NCBI GenBank assembly: GCA_966211815.1
Contig: CBIHOD010000001.1
Span: 174,766 to 238,765, forward strand
Direction of reading: 5' to 3'
Length of the DNA stretch: 64,000 nucleotides
DNA from: JANPCX01 sp966211815
Lineage (GTDB): Bacteria; Pseudomonadota; Gammaproteobacteria; Burkholderiales; Burkholderiaceae_C
The position numbers and the translations under genes were made by a program. Under the pieces are notes generated by a model. The model did not search any database, was not told where the DNA came from, and saw nothing but the letters and a program-made list of their open reading frames with translations. The first letter of the stretch is position 1; every line of letters starts with the position of its first letter. This document shows, piece by piece, positions 43,052-51,588 of the stretch.

Positions 43052-46000
43052 ATGCAACTAGATACTTTCCCTGGCGCCGCTCGTTTGCCGCAACCGTGCC
43101 GTGACGAGCTGGGGGTTTTGTCCCAGTTGCTGCCGGCGCTGCAGGCCGCCTTGCCCTGGCAAACGGTGATCGACCGGGCGCGTCCCTGGATCCAGGCCGT
43201 GCGCGAGCAGCCTGCACCGTTTTGGGCCATGGAATCCTTGTTGCGAGAGTACCCCATCAGCAGTGCCGAAGGCCTGGCGCTGATGCGCCTGGCCGAGGCC
43301 TTGCTGCGGGTGCCGGACACACAGACCGCCATCGCCCTGACCGCGGACCAGCTCGGGCGCGCGCGTTTCGACGGCAACCAGGCCGATTCGAACAGCCCGC
43401 ACAAGTTGATGGCAAGCCTGTCCGCGAGTGCGATTGCGCTATCCAAGAAATTCCTCCCTGATTCACGAAATGTTACCGGGGGTTCGGCGGGGCTGTTGCA
43501 GCGGTTGGGGGCGCAAACCGTGGTGGCGGCCACCGTCCGGGCGATCGAATTGATGGGCCGGCAGTTCGTGCTGGGGCGCCACATCGGCGAAGCCATGGGT
43601 GAGGCGGCTTCGGCGCGCCGGGCGCAGCCGCGGCTGAGGTACAGCTACGACATGCTGGGCGAAGGCGCGAGGACGGAAACTGACGCGGCACGTTACCTGG
43701 CTTCCTACCGCAACGCCATCCTGGCCATTGCCGATGGACAGGTCGCCGGTCATCCCCAGGTGGCCGACGGCATCTCGATCAAGCTCAGCGCGCTTTTCTC
43801 GCGCTACGAGGAGGCGCAGCGCGGCCGGGTGCTGGCTGAACTGGTTCCACGTGTCTGGGCACTGATCGAAGTGGCCGCCCAGGCCAACATCAATCTGACA
43901 ATCGACGCCGAGGAGAGCGACCGCCTGGAGCTGTCGCTCGACGTGTTCGATGCCCTGGCCGGGCGCATCGCCGCCGGTTTCCCGCAATGGCGCGGATTCG
44001 GCTTGGCGATCCAGGCCTACCAGACCCGCGCGCTGGACGTCATCGAAGAGGTCGCGCGCATCGGGCGCCGCCATGGGCTGGGTTTCATGGTGCGGCTGGT
44101 CAAGGGCGCGTACTGGGACGGCGAAATCAAACGCGCGCAGGAGCTGGGGCTGGCCGGCTACCCCGTCTACACCCACAAGCACCACACCGACATTTCCTAC
44201 CTGGCCTGCGCCCAGGCGCTGCTCGGCCACGCGCCGAAGGCGTCCGCCGGCAACGCCATCGGCCCCGGCGAGATCTACCCGCAGTTCGCCACCCATAACG
44301 CGGGCACCATTGCGGCCATCCTGCACATGGCGCAGCAGCGCGGCGCGGCTTTCGAGATGCAGCGCCTGCACGGCATGGGCGAAGGCGTCTACCGCGAAGT
44401 GATGAAGGACGCCCAGGTGCCGGTGCGCGTCTATGCCCCGGTGGGCGAGCACCGCGACCTGCTCGCCTACCTGGTGCGGCGCCTGCTGGAGAACGGCGCG
44501 AATTCTTCTTTCGTCCACCAGCTGACCGATGAGGCGGTGGATGTCGAGCAGCTGCTGGCCAGCCCGCTCTCGCCGTCGCCGCGGCCGGGCGTGGCGCCGC
44601 CGCTGTCGATGTTCGAGGGACGCCGCAATTCCCTGGGGCTGGACCTGGCCGACCCGGCGCAGCGCGCGCCGCTGGAAGCGGCGGTGGCCGCCACGCGCGT
44701 GCCCGAGATCGCCGAGGCCTCGACGGCGCAAGTGGGCGAGGCGATGGCCCGGCTGCAGCAGGGCCACGGTCCGTGGCGGGCCATGCCCGTCGGCGAGCGC
44801 GCGGCGGTGCTGCGCCGCGCTGGCGACCTGCTCGAAGCGCGCATGGCGGACTACTGCGGCATGCTGGTCAAGGAAGCCCACAAGACGATGGGCGACTGCG
44901 TGGCCGAGGTGCGCGAGGCGGTCGACTTCCTGCGCTACTACGCCGACCAGGCCGAGGCGCTTGCCGCTGAGTTCGGCGACGGCGGCCCGCGCGGCCTGGG
45001 CGTGTTCGTCTGCATCAGCCCCTGGAATTTCCCGCTGGCCATCTTCGCGGGCCAGGTGGCGGCGGCGCTCGTCACCGGCAACGCCGTGGCCGCCAAGCCG
45101 GCCGAGCAGACGCCGGCCGTGGCGCGGATGATGGTGGAACTGCTGCACGAGGCCGGCCTGCCGCGGGACGCCCTGGCGCTGCTGCATGGCGCCGGCGAGA
45201 CGGTGGGCGCGGCGTTGGTGGCGCATCCCGCCACGGTGGGCGTCTGCTTCACCGGCTCGACGGCGGTGGCGCAGATCATCCACCGCAGCCTGGCCGCCAA
45301 GGAATCCAGCGCCCAGCCCCCGGTGCTCATCGCCGAGACCGGCGGCATCAACGCCATGCTGGTGGACAGCAGCGCGCTGCCCGAGCAGGTGGTCGACGCG
45401 GTGGTGCAGAGTGCCTTCCGTTCGGCCGGCCAGCGCTGCTCGGCGCTGCGCCTGCTGTGCGTGCACGAGAGCGTGGCCGACGCTGTGGTCGACATGGTGC
45501 GCGGCGCGCTGCTGGAACTCAGCGTCGGCGACCCGGCGCTTTTCTCGACCGACGTCGGCCCGGTGATCGACGCCGAGGCCCACGACGGCATCCGCGCCCA
45601 CGTCGCCCGGCTGCGCCGGCAGGCGCGCTGGATCGGAGAGACGCCGGTGACGTCCAACGTGCCGCGCCTGATCGCGCCGATCGCCTTCGAACTCGACCGC
45701 GTCGCCGACGTGGGCCAGGAGATCTTCGGCCCGGTGTTGCACGTCGTGCGCTGGTCCGGCGAGCCGGAGGCGGTGATCGGGGAGATCAACGCGCTCGGCT
45801 ACGGCCTGACCCTGGGCGTGCAGACCCGCATCGACAGCCGCGCGCTGCGGCTGGCCTCCAGAGCGCGCATCGGCAATGTCTACGTGAACCGCAACATGAT
45901 CGGCGCCGTGGTCGGCGTGCAGCCCTTCGGCGGCGAAGGCCTGAGCGGCACCGGCCCCAAGGCCGGCGGCCCCCACTACCTGCTGCGCTTTTGCGCCGAC

Positions 46001-46789
46001 CCCGCCCGATCGGTGGACACCGGCGGCCAGGCGCAGGCCGGCGCGGAGCCCGCGCCGCAGTCGCTGTCTGCCTTGGCGGCGCTGATGCCGGGGCTGCACG
46101 AGGCCGGCCTCGCCTGGAACGAAGAGCCGCTGGACAAGCGCGCCGCCGCGATCGAGAAAGCCGCGTCGCTGCTCGCCCAGCGCACCGCGCCGTCGTCCAA
46201 CCCGACGCACCAGGCCATCGTGGCGTCCTGGCGCTCCCTGGCGCTGCAAGCGCGGCGGCGCCTCGCGACGCAGCCGCTGCCGGGGCCCACCGGCGAACGC
46301 AATGAGCTGCACCTGCACGGGCGCGGCGTTTTCGCCGCCCTGCCGACGCCCACGGCCCGGCCCCTGGTGCTGGCGCAGCAACTCGCCGCGGCCCTGGTCG
46401 CCGGCAACGCGGTGCTCTGGCTCAATGACGCGCTGGCCTCGTCGAGGATGGTGCTGGACGCCCTGCACGAGGCCGGCGTGCCGCAAAACGCGCTGGCCGT
46501 CGCCCGCTGCGACGGCAACCCGGTGCAGGCGCTGCGCTCCTTGCCGGCGCTGGCCGGCGTGATGCTGGACACCGCCGCCGACGTCGGCGGCGTCGAGCGC
46601 GCGCTCGCCCAGCGCGGCGGGCCCATCGTCCCGCTGGTCGTCGGCGGCGTCGCCCGCGGCGGCGGGACGGCCGCTTGCGACGCGGCCTTGGGCCGGCTGA
46701 TGCTGCGTTTCGTCGCCGAGCAGACCGTCACGGTGAACACCGCCGCCGCGGGCGGCAACGTGGAGTTGCTGGCGGCGCAGGGGGCGTGA
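43052..46789 (+). CDS. putA: Bifunctional proline dehydrogenase / P5C dehydrogenase PutA (no DNA-binding domain)
   Basis: A 1245-residue enzyme that oxidises proline to glutamate in two steps. The flavin-dependent proline dehydrogenase spans about 80-475 (ISIKLSALFSRYEEAQR, MVRLVKGAYWDGEIKRAQ, VYAPVGEHRDLLAYLVRRLL). The NAD-dependent aldehyde dehydrogenase spans about 530-985 (ISPWNFPLAIFAGQVAAALV, AETGGINAMLVDSS, catalytic Cys in FRSAGQRCSALR). A further ALDH-like C-terminal region follows. It starts directly with a linker (MQLDTFPGAARLPQ) and lacks the ribbon-helix-helix repressor domain of E. coli PutA. Control is therefore probably through the divergent Lrp-type protein. FAD and membrane association are family knowledge. 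Confidence 0.96.
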   Translation: MQLDTFPGAARLPQPCRDELGVLSQLLPALQAALPWQTVIDRARPWIQAVREQPAPFWAMESLLREYPISSAEGLALMRLAEALLRVPDTQTAIALTADQLGRARFDGNQADSNSPHKLMASLSASAIALSKKFLPDSRNVTGGSAGLLQRLGAQTVVAATVRAIELMGRQFVLGRHIGEAMGEAASARRAQPRLRYSYDMLGEGARTETDAARYLASYRNAILAIADGQVAGHPQVADGISIKLSALFSRYEEAQRGRVLAELVPRVWALIEVAAQANINLTIDAEESDRLELSLDVFDALAGRIAAGFPQWRGFGLAIQAYQTRALDVIEEVARIGRRHGLGFMVRLVKGAYWDGEIKRAQELGLAGYPVYTHKHHTDISYLACAQALLGHAPKASAGNAIGPGEIYPQFATHNAGTIAAILHMAQQRGAAFEMQRLHGMGEGVYREVMKDAQVPVRVYAPVGEHRDLLAYLVRRLLENGANSSFVHQLTDEAVDVEQLLASPLSPSPRPGVAPPLSMFEGRRNSLGLDLADPAQRAPLEAAVAATRVPEIAEASTAQVGEAMARLQQGHGPWRAMPVGERAAVLRRAGDLLEARMADYCGMLVKEAHKTMGDCVAEVREAVDFLRYYADQAEALAAEFGDGGPRGLGVFVCISPWNFPLAIFAGQVAAALVTGNAVAAKPAEQTPAVARMMVELLHEAGLPRDALALLHGAGETVGAALVAHPATVGVCFTGSTAVAQIIHRSLAAKESSAQPPVLIAETGGINAMLVDSSALPEQVVDAVVQSAFRSAGQRCSALRLLCVHESVADAVVDMVRGALLELSVGDPALFSTDVGPVIDAEAHDGIRAHVARLRRQARWIGETPVTSNVPRLIAPIAFELDRVADVGQEIFGPVLHVVRWSGEPEAVIGEINALGYGLTLGVQTRIDSRALRLASRARIGNVYVNRNMIGAVVGVQPFGGEGLSGTGPKAGGPHYLLRFCADPARSVDTGGQAQAGAEPAPQSLSALAALMPGLHEAGLAWNEEPLDKRAAAIEKAASLLAQRTAPSSNPTHQAIVASWRSLALQARRRLATQPLPGPTGERNELHLHGRGVFAALPTPTARPLVLAQQLAAALVAGNAVLWLNDALASSRMVLDALHEAGVPQNALAVARCDGNPVQALRSLPALAGVMLDTAADVGGVERALAQRGGPIVPLVVGGVARGGGTAACDAALGRLMLRFVAEQTVTVNTAAAGGNVELLAAQGA

Positions 46790-47023
46790 CGCGGTGGGGC
46801 GAGGGGGCGGCGGTGGTACCGAAAGCGACCCGGCGGATCCGATCGGCGCCGCCGTCCAAGCATGTTTCGGCCTGCGCCGTGAATAGCCCTTCGGGCGCCG
46901 GGCCCGCCCGGCGGTGGACAGAATGCCCGCACCTTGGATGCCTGCGACGACAGCCGCGGTTCGCGGCGAGCCTGTGCGGCGGCATCCCGATCCCGTCCCC
47001 CCAACCGTCAGCAGGCAACTCCC

Positions 47024-47737
47024 ATGACCGACCTTTCCGCCTTCGCCGTCACCCGCAAATGGCCCGCCTCCCACCCCGACCGGCTGCAGCTTTATTCGCT
47101 GCCCACGCCCAACGGCGTGAAGGTGTCGATCTTCCTGGAAGAGGCCGGCCTGCCTTATGAGCCCCACCTGGTGTCCTTCGACAGCAACGACCAGCTCTCG
47201 CCCGAGTTCCTGTCGCTGAACCCGAACAACAAGATCCCGGCCATCCTCGATCCGCAGGGCCCGGGCGGCAAGCCGCTGGCCTTGTTCGAATCCGGCGCCA
47301 TCCTGATTTACCTGGCCGACAAGACCGGCCGCTTCCTGCCGCAGGACCCGGCGGCCCGCTACGAAGCCATCCAATGGTTGATGTTCCAGATGGGCGGCGT
47401 GGGTCCGATGTTCGGCCAGCTGGGCTTTTTCCATAAGTTCGCGGGCAAAGACTTCCCCGACAAGCGGCCGCTCGAGCGCTACGTCGCCGAGTCCAAACGC
47501 CTGCTCAAGGTGCTGGACCAACGCCTGGCGGGCCGGGCCTGGATCATGGGCGACGACTATTCGATCGCCGACATCGCCGTGCTGCCCTGGGTGCGCAACC
47601 TGGTCGGCTTCTATGGCGCCGGCGAGTTGGTGGGCTTCAAGGATTTCCCGGAAGTCGACCGCGTCCTGCAGGCTTTCGTCGCGCGGCCGGCGGTGGCGCG
47701 GGGCCTGGAGATCCCGCGCCGCGCCGCGGCCGCCTGA
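47024..47737 (+). CDS. Nu-class glutathione S-transferase (YfcG/YghU-like)
   Basis: A 237-residue GST. The N-terminal thioredoxin-like domain has LYSLPTPNGVKVSIFLEEAG, with the TPNG signature of the disulfide-bond reductase subgroup (YfcG, YghU), and NPNNKIPAILD plus FESGAILIYLADKTG. The C-terminal helical domain ends at ADIAVLPWVRNL. It probably reduces disulfides or peroxides with glutathione, in line with gshA in the window. The 234-base gap upstream contains no other recognisable feature. Start at 47024. Confidence 0.9.
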   Translation: MTDLSAFAVTRKWPASHPDRLQLYSLPTPNGVKVSIFLEEAGLPYEPHLVSFDSNDQLSPEFLSLNPNNKIPAILDPQGPGGKPLALFESGAILIYLADKTGRFLPQDPAARYEAIQWLMFQMGGVGPMFGQLGFFHKFAGKDFPDKRPLERYVAESKRLLKVLDQRLAGRAWIMGDDYSIADIAVLPWVRNLVGFYGAGELVGFKDFPEVDRVLQAFVARPAVARGLEIPRRAAAA

Positions 47738-47764
47738 TCGCCGTCGCCCACGCGGCGCGGCGGT

Positions 47765-49231
47765 TCAGCGCCACAGCCGGCCCAGCGCCCGCGCGGCGGC
47801 TTTCAAATGCGCCTCGTCATAGCCGGCGTAACCGAACAGCCAGCCGCGCCGGTTTGACTCGATGGCGTAGCGGGACACCGGTGTGACGTGCACGCCCTGT
47901 TGCGCCGCTCGTTCGCACAGCAGGGTGTCGCGCACCCCGTGGCCGGCTTCGGCGAACAGGTGCATGCCTTGCAGGCTGGGCGCCGGCCGCAGGGCGCCGC
48001 CGCTGGCGCGGGCGAGCGCGTCGATCGTGGCTTCCTGGCGCGCGCGGTAGAGCTCGCGCATGCGCCGCAGGTGCCGCAGCAGGTGGCCTTCCTGGATGAA
48101 CCGGGCCAGCACGTCCTGCGACGTGCCGGGCGCATGGCGGTCGGCCAGCGCCTTGCCGCTGGCGAAGGCGTCCACCAGGGCGGGCGGCAGCACGATGAAA
48201 CCCAGCCTCAGCCCCGGATGCAGGGACTTGGAGAAAGTGCCCACATAGAGCACGCGTGCGTCGTGCGCCATGCTGCACAGCGCGGGGATCCGGTGGTCGC
48301 CGTACTGGAATTCGCCGTCGTAGTCGTCTTCCACCACCCAGGCGCGGTGGGCGCGGGCCCAGCCCAGCAGCGCCACGCGGCGCGCCAGGCTCATGCGCAC
48401 GCCGACCGGGAACTGGTGGGTCGGCGTCGCGATGGCCAGCCGCGCTGCCGGCCAGCGCGCCGCGCCTTCGGCGATGCAAAGGCCTTCCGCGTCCACCGGC
48501 ACCGGTCGCGCCAGCACGCCCTGGCCGATGAGGTTGCAGCGGATGCCGGGGTAGCCGGGGTCTTCCACCAGGGCTTCGTCGCCCGCGTCCAGCAGCATCC
48601 GGCCGATCAGGTCGATGGCCTGCTGCGAACCCGAGGTGATGATGATTTGCCCGCCCTCGCACTGGATGCCGCGCGAGACCAGCAGCCATTGCGCAATCGC
48701 CTGCCGCAGCGGCATGTGGCCGGCCGGGTCGAGGTAGTGGGCGCTGGCCTGGCGCTGGGCGGGCGGCACCTGTCTTTCCAGGCGCGACCACAGCGCGAAC
48801 GGGAATTCGTCGATCGCCGGCTGGCCGAGCCGGAAAGCGCTGGGGCGGTCGGTGGGCGGCTTCCAGCGCAGCGCCGTCTCGGCGATCAGCCTGCCGCGCA
48901 GCGACAGCAACTGCGACGCGGGGACGGCCGGCCCACGGCCCGCGCCCCGCGGCCGCTTGTCGCCGCCGGCCGAGGCCGCGGCGACCCCGCTGCGCGCGGC
49001 GGGTGCCACATAGCTGCCGTCGCCCACCCGCGAGGCCACGTAACCCTCGGCCTGCAGCCGTTCCATCGCCCAGAGCACGGTGTTGCGCGACACGCCCAGG
49101 ATGCGCGCCTGTTCGCGCGACGGCGGCAGCCGCTCGCCAGCCGCGAAGGTGCCTTGCTCGATGCCCTGGCGCAGCCGCAGGTAGACCTGTTGGCGCAGCG
49201 GCGCGATGCCGGCAATGGTTCCATGACGCAT
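47765..49231 (-). CDS. MocR-type transcriptional regulator (second)
   Basis: A 488-residue regulator: GntR winged helix at about 10-75 (VYLRLRQGIEQGTFAAGERL, SREQARILGVSRNTVLWAME), then an aminotransferase-like PLP domain (IITSGSQQAIDLIGRMLLDA, VEDDYDGEFQYG, YVGTFSKSLHPGLRLGFIVL, with the PLP Lys in TFSKS). It starts at 49231; an upstream in-frame start would lie across the operator. It is divergent from the GNAT-OsmC-PaiB genes, which it likely controls, and converges with the GST gene. Confidence 0.9.
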   Translation of the reverse strand: MRHGTIAGIAPLRQQVYLRLRQGIEQGTFAAGERLPPSREQARILGVSRNTVLWAMERLQAEGYVASRVGDGSYVAPAARSGVAAASAGGDKRPRGAGRGPAVPASQLLSLRGRLIAETALRWKPPTDRPSAFRLGQPAIDEFPFALWSRLERQVPPAQRQASAHYLDPAGHMPLRQAIAQWLLVSRGIQCEGGQIIITSGSQQAIDLIGRMLLDAGDEALVEDPGYPGIRCNLIGQGVLARPVPVDAEGLCIAEGAARWPAARLAIATPTHQFPVGVRMSLARRVALLGWARAHRAWVVEDDYDGEFQYGDHRIPALCSMAHDARVLYVGTFSKSLHPGLRLGFIVLPPALVDAFASGKALADRHAPGTSQDVLARFIQEGHLLRHLRRMRELYRARQEATIDALARASGGALRPAPSLQGMHLFAEAGHGVRDTLLCERAAQQGVHVTPVSRYAIESNRRGWLFGYAGYDEAHLKAAARALGRLWR

Positions 49232-49238
49232 GGAGAAT

Positions 49239-49299
49239 TGGTTCCTTGATTCGAAGGTGAAGTGCCTAGGATAAAGGGCCAATCCACTGAAAGGAACCA
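49239..49299. promoter_or_regulatory. Operator/promoter region between MocR-type gene and GNAT operon
   Basis: TGGTTCCTT (49239-49247) and AAGGAACCA (49291-49299) are perfect inverted arms 43 bases apart. Between them lie CCAATCCACTG (49279-49289) and a possible promoter TTGATT (49246-49251) with GATAAA (49270-49275) at 18 bases. The arrangement fits a MocR-family site over a promoter; binding is inferred. Confidence 0.55.
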
Positions 49300-49305
49300 C
49301 TCGCC

Positions 49306-49785
49306 ATGGCCCTTGCCCCCAGCACCCGCATCACCGTTGCCCTGGCCGACCTGCGCGGTCCCGCCGAACTCGACGAGGCCACGCCGCTGTTCGACGCCTA
49401 CCGGCAGTTCTACGAACAGCCCGCCGACTTGGCCGGCGCCAGGGCATTCCTTCTGGCCCGGGCGGAACGCCGCGAATCGGTCGTGCTGCTGGCGCGCGAC
49501 GGCCAGGGCAGGGCGGTGGGCTTCGTACAGAACTACCCGAGCTTCTCTTCGGCGGCGATGGCACCGATCTGGGTGCTCAACGACCTTTTCGTCGCGCCCG
49601 AAGCGCGGCGCCTCGGCGTGGCGCGTGCGCTGATGGCGGCGGCGCAGGAGGAAGCCCGTCGCGCTGGCGCGGTGCGGCTCATGCTGCGCACCCAGGTGGG
49701 CAACCACCGCGCGCAGGCGCTCTACGAAAGCCAGCAATGGCAGCGGGACAACGCCTTTTTCACCTACAACTTCGCACTCTCCTGA
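49306..49785 (+). CDS. GNAT family N-acetyltransferase
   Basis: A 159-residue acetyltransferase with the acetyl-CoA motif A (VLNDLFVAPEARRLGVARALMA) and the final strand-helix GNHRAQALYESQQWQRDNAFF. Upstream helices ATPLFDAYRQFYEQP form the acceptor side. The substrate is unknown. First gene of a three-gene unit with OsmC and PaiB-like proteins, under the divergent MocR-type regulator; this suggests detoxification or amine modification. Confidence 0.92.
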   Translation: MALAPSTRITVALADLRGPAELDEATPLFDAYRQFYEQPADLAGARAFLLARAERRESVVLLARDGQGRAVGFVQNYPSFSSAAMAPIWVLNDLFVAPEARRLGVARALMAAAQEEARRAGAVRLMLRTQVGNHRAQALYESQQWQRDNAFFTYNFALS

Positions 49786-49799
49786 ACCGGGGCCGCGCC

Positions 49800-50288
49800 A
49801 TGTCGAACCACACCGCACGCATCCACTGGACCCACGACGCCGGCGACCCCGCCGCTTTCCTCGGCCGACGCTACAGCCGCCGCCACGAATGGCATTTCGA
49901 CGGCGGCGCGGTGGTGCCGGCCTCGTCGTCGCCCCACGTGGTGCCGCCGCCGATGTCGGACGCGTCGGCGGTCGACCCGGAAGAGGCTTTCGTCGCCGCC
50001 CTGTCGAGCTGCCACATGCTGTGGTTCCTCGACGTCGCCAGCCGCGCCGGCTGGGCGGTCGCGTCTTACGCAGACGAGGCGGTCGGCGTGATGGCGCCCG
50101 ACGCGCAAGGCCGGCTGGTGGTTTCGGTGGTGACCTTGCGGCCCCACGTTGTCTTCGCCGGTGGCCGCCAGCCTGACGCCGCCGCTTTGCAAGCGCTGCA
50201 CCACCGCGCCCACGCGTCCTGCTTCCTGGCCAATTCGGTGAAGACCGGAATCCGCTGCGAACCTTCGTCGGCCTTGGCGCCGTCTTGA
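49800..50288 (+). CDS. OsmC family peroxiredoxin-like protein
   Basis: A 162-residue OsmC-fold protein with the two redox Cys in the usual places: AALSSCHMLWFLDVA (first) and AHASCFLANSVKTG (second), and a core Gly-Arg-Arg-Tyr strand. OsmC-type proteins reduce organic peroxides with thiols. It starts 14 bases after the GNAT gene and overlaps none; the next gene starts 14 bases after its stop. Confidence 0.93.
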   Translation: MSNHTARIHWTHDAGDPAAFLGRRYSRRHEWHFDGGAVVPASSSPHVVPPPMSDASAVDPEEAFVAALSSCHMLWFLDVASRAGWAVASYADEAVGVMAPDAQGRLVVSVVTLRPHVVFAGGRQPDAAALQALHHRAHASCFLANSVKTGIRCEPSSALAPS

Positions 50289-50302
50289 CCGGGGTCCCCG
50301 CC

Positions 50303-50950
50303 ATGTACCAACCCAGCCAATTCGTCGAAGACCGGCCCGAAGTGCTGCACCAGCTGATGCGTGCCCATCCGCTGGGACTGCTGGTCACGCAGGACGCACG
50401 GCACGAGATGCAGGCCAATGCCCTGCCCTGGATGCTCGACACCGATCCGCAGGGCGGCGCCGCGGTGCTGCGCGCCCACGTGGCCCGCGCCAACCCGCTG
50501 TGGCGCGAAGCCCGCGGCGACATGGACTCGCTGGTGGTTTTTCAGGGCCCGCAGGCCTACGTCAGCCCGAACTGGTACCCGAGCAAGGCCGTCACCCACC
50601 GGGAAGTGCCCACTTGGAACTACTGCATGGTGCAGGCCCGCGGCCGCCTGCAGGTGCGCGACGACCCGGCCTGGGTGCTGAAGCTGATCACCGAGTTGAG
50701 CGACCGGCACGAGGCCGGCCGGCCCGCGCCGTGGTCGGTGGGCGACGCGCCGCCGGGCTACATCGACAAGCTGCTGGGCGCGATCGTCGGCATCGAGCTG
50801 CGCGTGGCCGCGCTGGCGGGCAAGTGGAAGGTCAGCCAGAACAAGAAGGAGGAGGACCGCCGCGGCGTCGAGTCGGCGCTGCGCGGCCTCGGGTCCGAGG
50901 CGGCCGCCGCCATGGCGGCGCAGGTGGCCGGGCCCGGCAGCCCTTGCTGA
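50303..50950 (+). CDS. PaiB-like FMN-binding protein
   Basis: A 215-residue flavin-fold protein of the PaiB/FMN-binding negative regulator family. Seen are MYQPSQFVEDRPEVLHQLMR, LPWMLDTDPQGGAAVLRAHV, FQGPQAYVSPNWYPSKAVTH, VPTWNYCMVQARGRL and the C-terminal GIELRVAALAGKWKVSQNK. It likely acts on flavin or small metabolites together with the GNAT partner; in Bacillus PaiA (an acetyltransferase) and PaiB are also paired. The start at 50303 fits the family; an upstream TTG overlaps the OsmC stop. Confidence 0.92.
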   Translation: MYQPSQFVEDRPEVLHQLMRAHPLGLLVTQDARHEMQANALPWMLDTDPQGGAAVLRAHVARANPLWREARGDMDSLVVFQGPQAYVSPNWYPSKAVTHREVPTWNYCMVQARGRLQVRDDPAWVLKLITELSDRHEAGRPAPWSVGDAPPGYIDKLLGAIVGIELRVAALAGKWKVSQNKKEEDRRGVESALRGLGSEAAAAMAAQVAGPGSPC

Positions 50951-50972
50951 CGGCGCGGCCCGGCGGGGGCGA

Positions 50973-51470
50973 TCACTCGGTCCCGGAATGGGTCTCGCGG
51001 CGCAGGTCCATGTAACGCTGCTCCAGCTCTTGGCGCAGCGCGCGCCGGACTTTGGCGGCCTCGAAGCGCCGCTCTTCTTCGCCTGTGGACGGCTTCAGCG
51101 GCGGCACCTTGGCCGGCTTGCCGTCGTCATCGACCGCCACCATCGTGAAGAAGCAGCTGTTGGCGTGGCGCACCACCTGGCTGCGGATGTTCTCGGCCAC
51201 CACCTTGATGCCGATTTCCATCGACGAGGTGCCGGTGTAGTTGACGCTGGCCAGGAAAGTGACCAACTCCCCGACGTGGATGGGCTGCCGGAACATGACC
51301 TGGTCGACCGACAGCGTGACCACGTAGCGACCGGCGTAGCGGCTGGCGCAGGCGTAGGCCACCTGGTCGAGGAATTTCAGGATGCTGCCGCCGTGCACGT
51401 TGCCCGAGAAGTTCGCCATGTCGGGCGTCATCAGCACCGTCATCGAGAGCTGGTGGCTGGGCAGGTCCAT
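50973..51470 (-). CDS. Acyl-CoA thioesterase (hot-dog fold, YciA/BACH-like)
   Basis: A 165-residue hot-dog protein: LSMTVLMTPDMANFSGNVHG, GGSILKFLDQVAYACASRYA (substrate-binding and catalytic Asp region), DQVMFRQPIHVGELVTFLAS. It hydrolyses acyl-CoA in the cytosol; chain length is not predictable. A charged C-terminal helix follows. It converges with the PaiB-like gene. Confidence 0.92.
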   Translation of the reverse strand: MDLPSHQLSMTVLMTPDMANFSGNVHGGSILKFLDQVAYACASRYAGRYVVTLSVDQVMFRQPIHVGELVTFLASVNYTGTSSMEIGIKVVAENIRSQVVRHANSCFFTMVAVDDDGKPAKVPPLKPSTGEEERRFEAAKVRRALRQELEQRYMDLRRETHSGTE

Positions 51471-51588
51471 GGGTTCTTCTTCCTCGTTGGCTGGCGTGGG
51501 CGGGCCCGGCTCGGGATGCGCCGGTGGATGCCGATTGTCGATGCAATAAGCAGGCCAGCCGGCCCGTGGGAACCCTGTCCGGGCGTTG

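Noticed and set aside
43463..47521. Minus-strand open frame of 1352 codons opposite putA and GST
   Set aside because: Antisense shadow of well-defined genes; no recognisable domain.
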